From: a bacterium
GTDB lineage: Bacteria > Actinomycetota > Acidimicrobiia > UBA5794 > ZC4RG35
DNA: 8,544 bases
Reading direction: 5' to 3'
Assembly: GCA_028819835.1 (NCBI GenBank)
Contig: JAPPKR010000001.1
Coordinates: 1 to 8,544, forward strand
The notes under the pieces are model-generated. The model was not told the origin of the DNA and made no database searches. It worked only from the letters and a program-made list of their open reading frames with translations. This document shows, one piece after another, positions 6,997-8,544 of this stretch. Positions within the stretch are counted from its first letter, which is position 1. The number at the start of each line of letters is the position of its first letter. Position numbers and translations under genes: made by a program.

Positions 6997-7775
6997 CGGC
7001 CCTGCGGGCTGACCTGTCACTGCTGTGGAGGCAGATTCGAAGCCAGAATCGCACATTCTGGAGGACGCCGGTGGCCGCCTTCTTCACATTGGCCCTCCCG
7101 GTCTTCTTCCTGGCTTTGTTCAGCGTGTTGTTCGGAGGTTCCGAGGTAGGTGACGGCTATCGGTTCGCCCAGTTCTTCGCGCCGGCGATGGCGGTGTTCG
7201 CCGCCTGCTCGGCGACCTTCAGCAACCTGTCCATCGGGACCGCCTTCGCCCGGGACCAGGGCATTCTCAAGCGGGTGCGGGGCACTCCCCTGCCACCGTG
7301 GATATACATGGCCGGAAGGATCGGCTCAGGGGTGTGGATTGCGGTGGTCTCGGTGGTGGCCATGTTCGTCGTTGGCTGGTCTCTGTTCGGATTCGTCATG
7401 CTATGGGACAACCTCGGCGTGGCGCTGTCCGTCTTCGTGCTCGGCATGGCCACCTTCTCGGCGCTGGGACTGTCGGTGTGCGCCGTCGTCAGGACCGCCG
7501 ACACGGTGCCGGCGGTGACCAATGCCGTGTTCCTGCCGATGGCATTCATCTCGGGCATTTTCATCCCGCTGGAGGACGCTCCGGCATGGTTGGTGGTCCT
7601 GGGAGACATCTTCCCGCTCAAGCACTTCGCCGAACCATTCGGCGCTTCCTTCAACCCTTTTCACACCGGCCCGGTACTCGGTTGGGAGAACCTGGCGATT
7701 ATGGGCGCTTGGCTGGTGCTGGGGATGGTGATAACCACCCGCCTCTTCAGCTGGGACCCAAGGGGATCAAGATAG
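6993..7775 (+). CDS. ABC-2 type transporter permease
   Basis: A 260-residue integral membrane subunit pairing with the preceding ATPase. About six hydrophobic segments are visible, at roughly 27-47, 61-82, 106-130, 138-165, 172-192 and 232-250. This is the usual six-helix ABC-2 layout with a cytoplasmic N-terminus (R-A-D-L-S-L-L-W-R-Q). The amphipathic cytoplasmic segment between the second and third helices reads R-D-Q-G-I-L-K-R-V-R-G-T-P-L-P (87-101), a hallmark of ABC-2 permeases. The S-G-I-F-I-P (187-192) and P-L-K-H-F (208-212) segments near the end are also typical. Length is normal. ATG 6993 overlaps the ATPase stop by four bases, so the two subunits are translationally coupled. The stop TAG (7773-7775) forms part of a second TAGGCT sequence ahead of the next gene. 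Substrate unknown. Confidence 0.93.
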   Translation: MTALRADLSLLWRQIRSQNRTFWRTPVAAFFTLALPVFFLALFSVLFGGSEVGDGYRFAQFFAPAMAVFAACSATFSNLSIGTAFARDQGILKRVRGTPLPPWIYMAGRIGSGVWIAVVSVVAMFVVGWSLFGFVMLWDNLGVALSVFVLGMATFSALGLSVCAVVRTADTVPAVTNAVFLPMAFISGIFIPLEDAPAWLVVLGDIFPLKHFAEPFGASFNPFHTGPVLGWENLAIMGAWLVLGMVITTRLFSWDPRGSR

Positions 7776-7778
7776 GCT
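7773..7778 (+). promoter_or_regulatory. Possible -10 element (TAGGCT) ahead of the prenyltransferase gene
   Basis: The same hexamer as at 6072-6077 occurs here, overlapping the permease stop codon. Transcription would start near 7785, leaving a leader of about 18 bases before ATG 7803, with AGGA at 7796-7799 as a close-spaced ribosome site. It could give the prenyltransferase its own promoter inside the operon. No convincing -35 is seen, and overlap with a TAG stop makes chance more likely than at 6072. Confidence 0.25.
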
Positions 7779-7802
7779 TGTGGTGAGCAGACGCCAGGAA
7801 CG

Positions 7803-8544
7803 ATGATCTCCCCCTTCACCGGCCTCCTATATCGCATCTATGAGAGACGGCTTCTCCATCAGATGGACGCATCCCGCTTCCCCCGGCATGTGGGAGTGAT
7901 CCTCGACGGTCATCGACGCTACGCCCGGCGGAGCGGGCTCCCCAACTACGTCGACAGCTACCTGGAGGGCATGCGCCGTTTCGAGGACTTCGTGGACTGG
8001 TCGGCGGCCCTCGGTATTCCGGCGATCACTGGTTGGGTGTTGTCGAAGGAGAACCTCAGCCGTCCCGCCGCACAACTCGAGCCCTACTACGAGGTGTTGG
8101 CGGACCTGTTCCGGCGCCTCCCCCGGCGGTGTCGACAGCACAAGATGGGACTGCAGTTCATAGGGAGCCTGGACCTGCTGCCGGCCAGCCTGGTCACCGC
8201 CGCCAAGAGCGCCATGGAAAAGACCGGCCCGGCGACGGAAGGCCGCAATCTGACCATCGCCATGGGCTACGGCGGCCGACAGGAGATCGTGGACGCCTGC
8301 CAGAGTCTTGTAGCCGAACTGAGCCTTACCGTCGAGAACCCCGCGCAGATGGCGGAGCGGATCGACTCCGCCGGGCTGGCCCGGCACATGTACTCCGCTG
8401 GCACCCCAGATCCGGACCTGCTGATCCGCACTTCGGGAGAGTCGAGACTGTCTGGATTCCTGTTGTGGCAGTCAGCCTATGCCGAATTCGTATTCGTGGA
8501 TGTCTACTGGCCGGCGTTCCGCCGGGTCGACTACCTCCGGGCCC
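7803..8544 (+). CDS. Isoprenyl transferase (cis-prenyltransferase, short-chain Rv1086-like), 3' partial
   Basis: 247 codons are visible before the window ends; no stop is reached. This is a cis-prenyltransferase of the UppS family, adding isopentenyl diphosphate to an allylic diphosphate in Z configuration. The N-terminal L-L-Y-R-I-Y-E-R-R-L (8-17), the segment S-K-E-N-L-S-R (81-87) and the late block I-R-T-S-G-E-S-R-L-S-G-F-L-L-W-Q-S-A-Y-A-E (208-228) match Mycobacterium Rv1086 (Z,E-farnesyl diphosphate synthase) better than long-chain UppS. Asp35, Asn84, Arg87, Arg209, Arg215, Ser217 and Glu228 match catalytic or diphosphate-binding residues. The signature normally reading D-G-N-R-R-W-A is D-G-H-R-R-Y-A here (35-41). 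ATG 7803 is the only in-frame start after the upstream TAG at 7773 that keeps the conserved N-terminus; ATG 7863 would remove it. The gene follows the permease by 27 bases. Product chain length is inferred, and comparisons are from memory. Confidence 0.9.
   Translation, partial: MISPFTGLLYRIYERRLLHQMDASRFPRHVGVILDGHRRYARRSGLPNYVDSYLEGMRRFEDFVDWSAALGIPAITGWVLSKENLSRPAAQLEPYYEVLADLFRRLPRRCRQHKMGLQFIGSLDLLPASLVTAAKSAMEKTGPATEGRNLTIAMGYGGRQEIVDACQSLVAELSLTVENPAQMAERIDSAGLARHMYSAGTPDPDLLIRTSGESRLSGFLLWQSAYAEFVFVDVYWPAFRRVDYLRA

Noticed and set aside
7298..7786. Alternative + frame of about 162 codons inside the permease gene
   Set aside because: It is rich in Gly, Arg and His without hydrophobic periodicity, whereas the permease frame shows clear membrane helices and ABC-2 motifs.
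7827..8387. Antisense open frame of about 186 codons near the right end
   Set aside because: It lies opposite the cis-prenyltransferase, whose + strand frame has all family motifs but lacks a stop only because the window ends.

Overview
This is a GC-rich, gene-dense bacterial window in which all eight recognisable genes lie on the + strand. It starts inside one gene and ends inside another. Codon use is strongly G/C at third positions, two starts are GTG, and stop/start overlaps are frequent. The last gene resembles the short-chain cis-prenyltransferases of Mycobacterium (Rv1086 type), and one promoter has the spacing of a leaderless actinobacterial transcript. Together these suggest an actinobacterium (Actinomycetota), possibly an environmental lineage such as Acidimicrobiia. 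The phylum is an inference, and the class is a guess.

Layout. (1) 1-832: haloalkane dehalogenase of the LinB/DhaA type, cut at its N-terminus by the window edge. (2) 833-951: a spacer with a GC-rich hairpin. (3) 952-2654: a YgjP-like zinc metalloprotein, overlapping by four bases a membrane-anchored endonuclease/exonuclease/phosphatase-fold protein that starts at GTG 1677. (4) 2655-2728: a short spacer with a small hairpin. (5) 2729-5979: PepP-type Xaa-Pro aminopeptidase and an AtuA-family (DUF1446) protein, joined by an ATGA overlap. (6) 5980-6084: a regulatory spacer with a direct repeat and a TAGGCT -10 element seven bases before a GTG start. (7) 6085-7775: ABC transporter ATPase and ABC-2 permease, joined by an ATGA overlap. 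(8) 7803-8544: a cis-prenyltransferase that continues past the window end and carries unusual substitutions in its signature motif.

How the genes fit. The ATPase and permease form one exporter, and the following prenyltransferase may be co-transcribed with it. The dehalogenase and AtuA protein suggest use of halogenated or branched organic compounds, and PepP suggests peptide turnover, but nothing here ties them into one pathway. No mobile element, CRISPR array, tRNA or rRNA was seen. I found no clear new multi-gene system. The strongest leads are the altered prenyltransferase motif, the pepP insertion, the altered dehalogenase tunnel positions, and the AtuA protein without its carboxylase partners.
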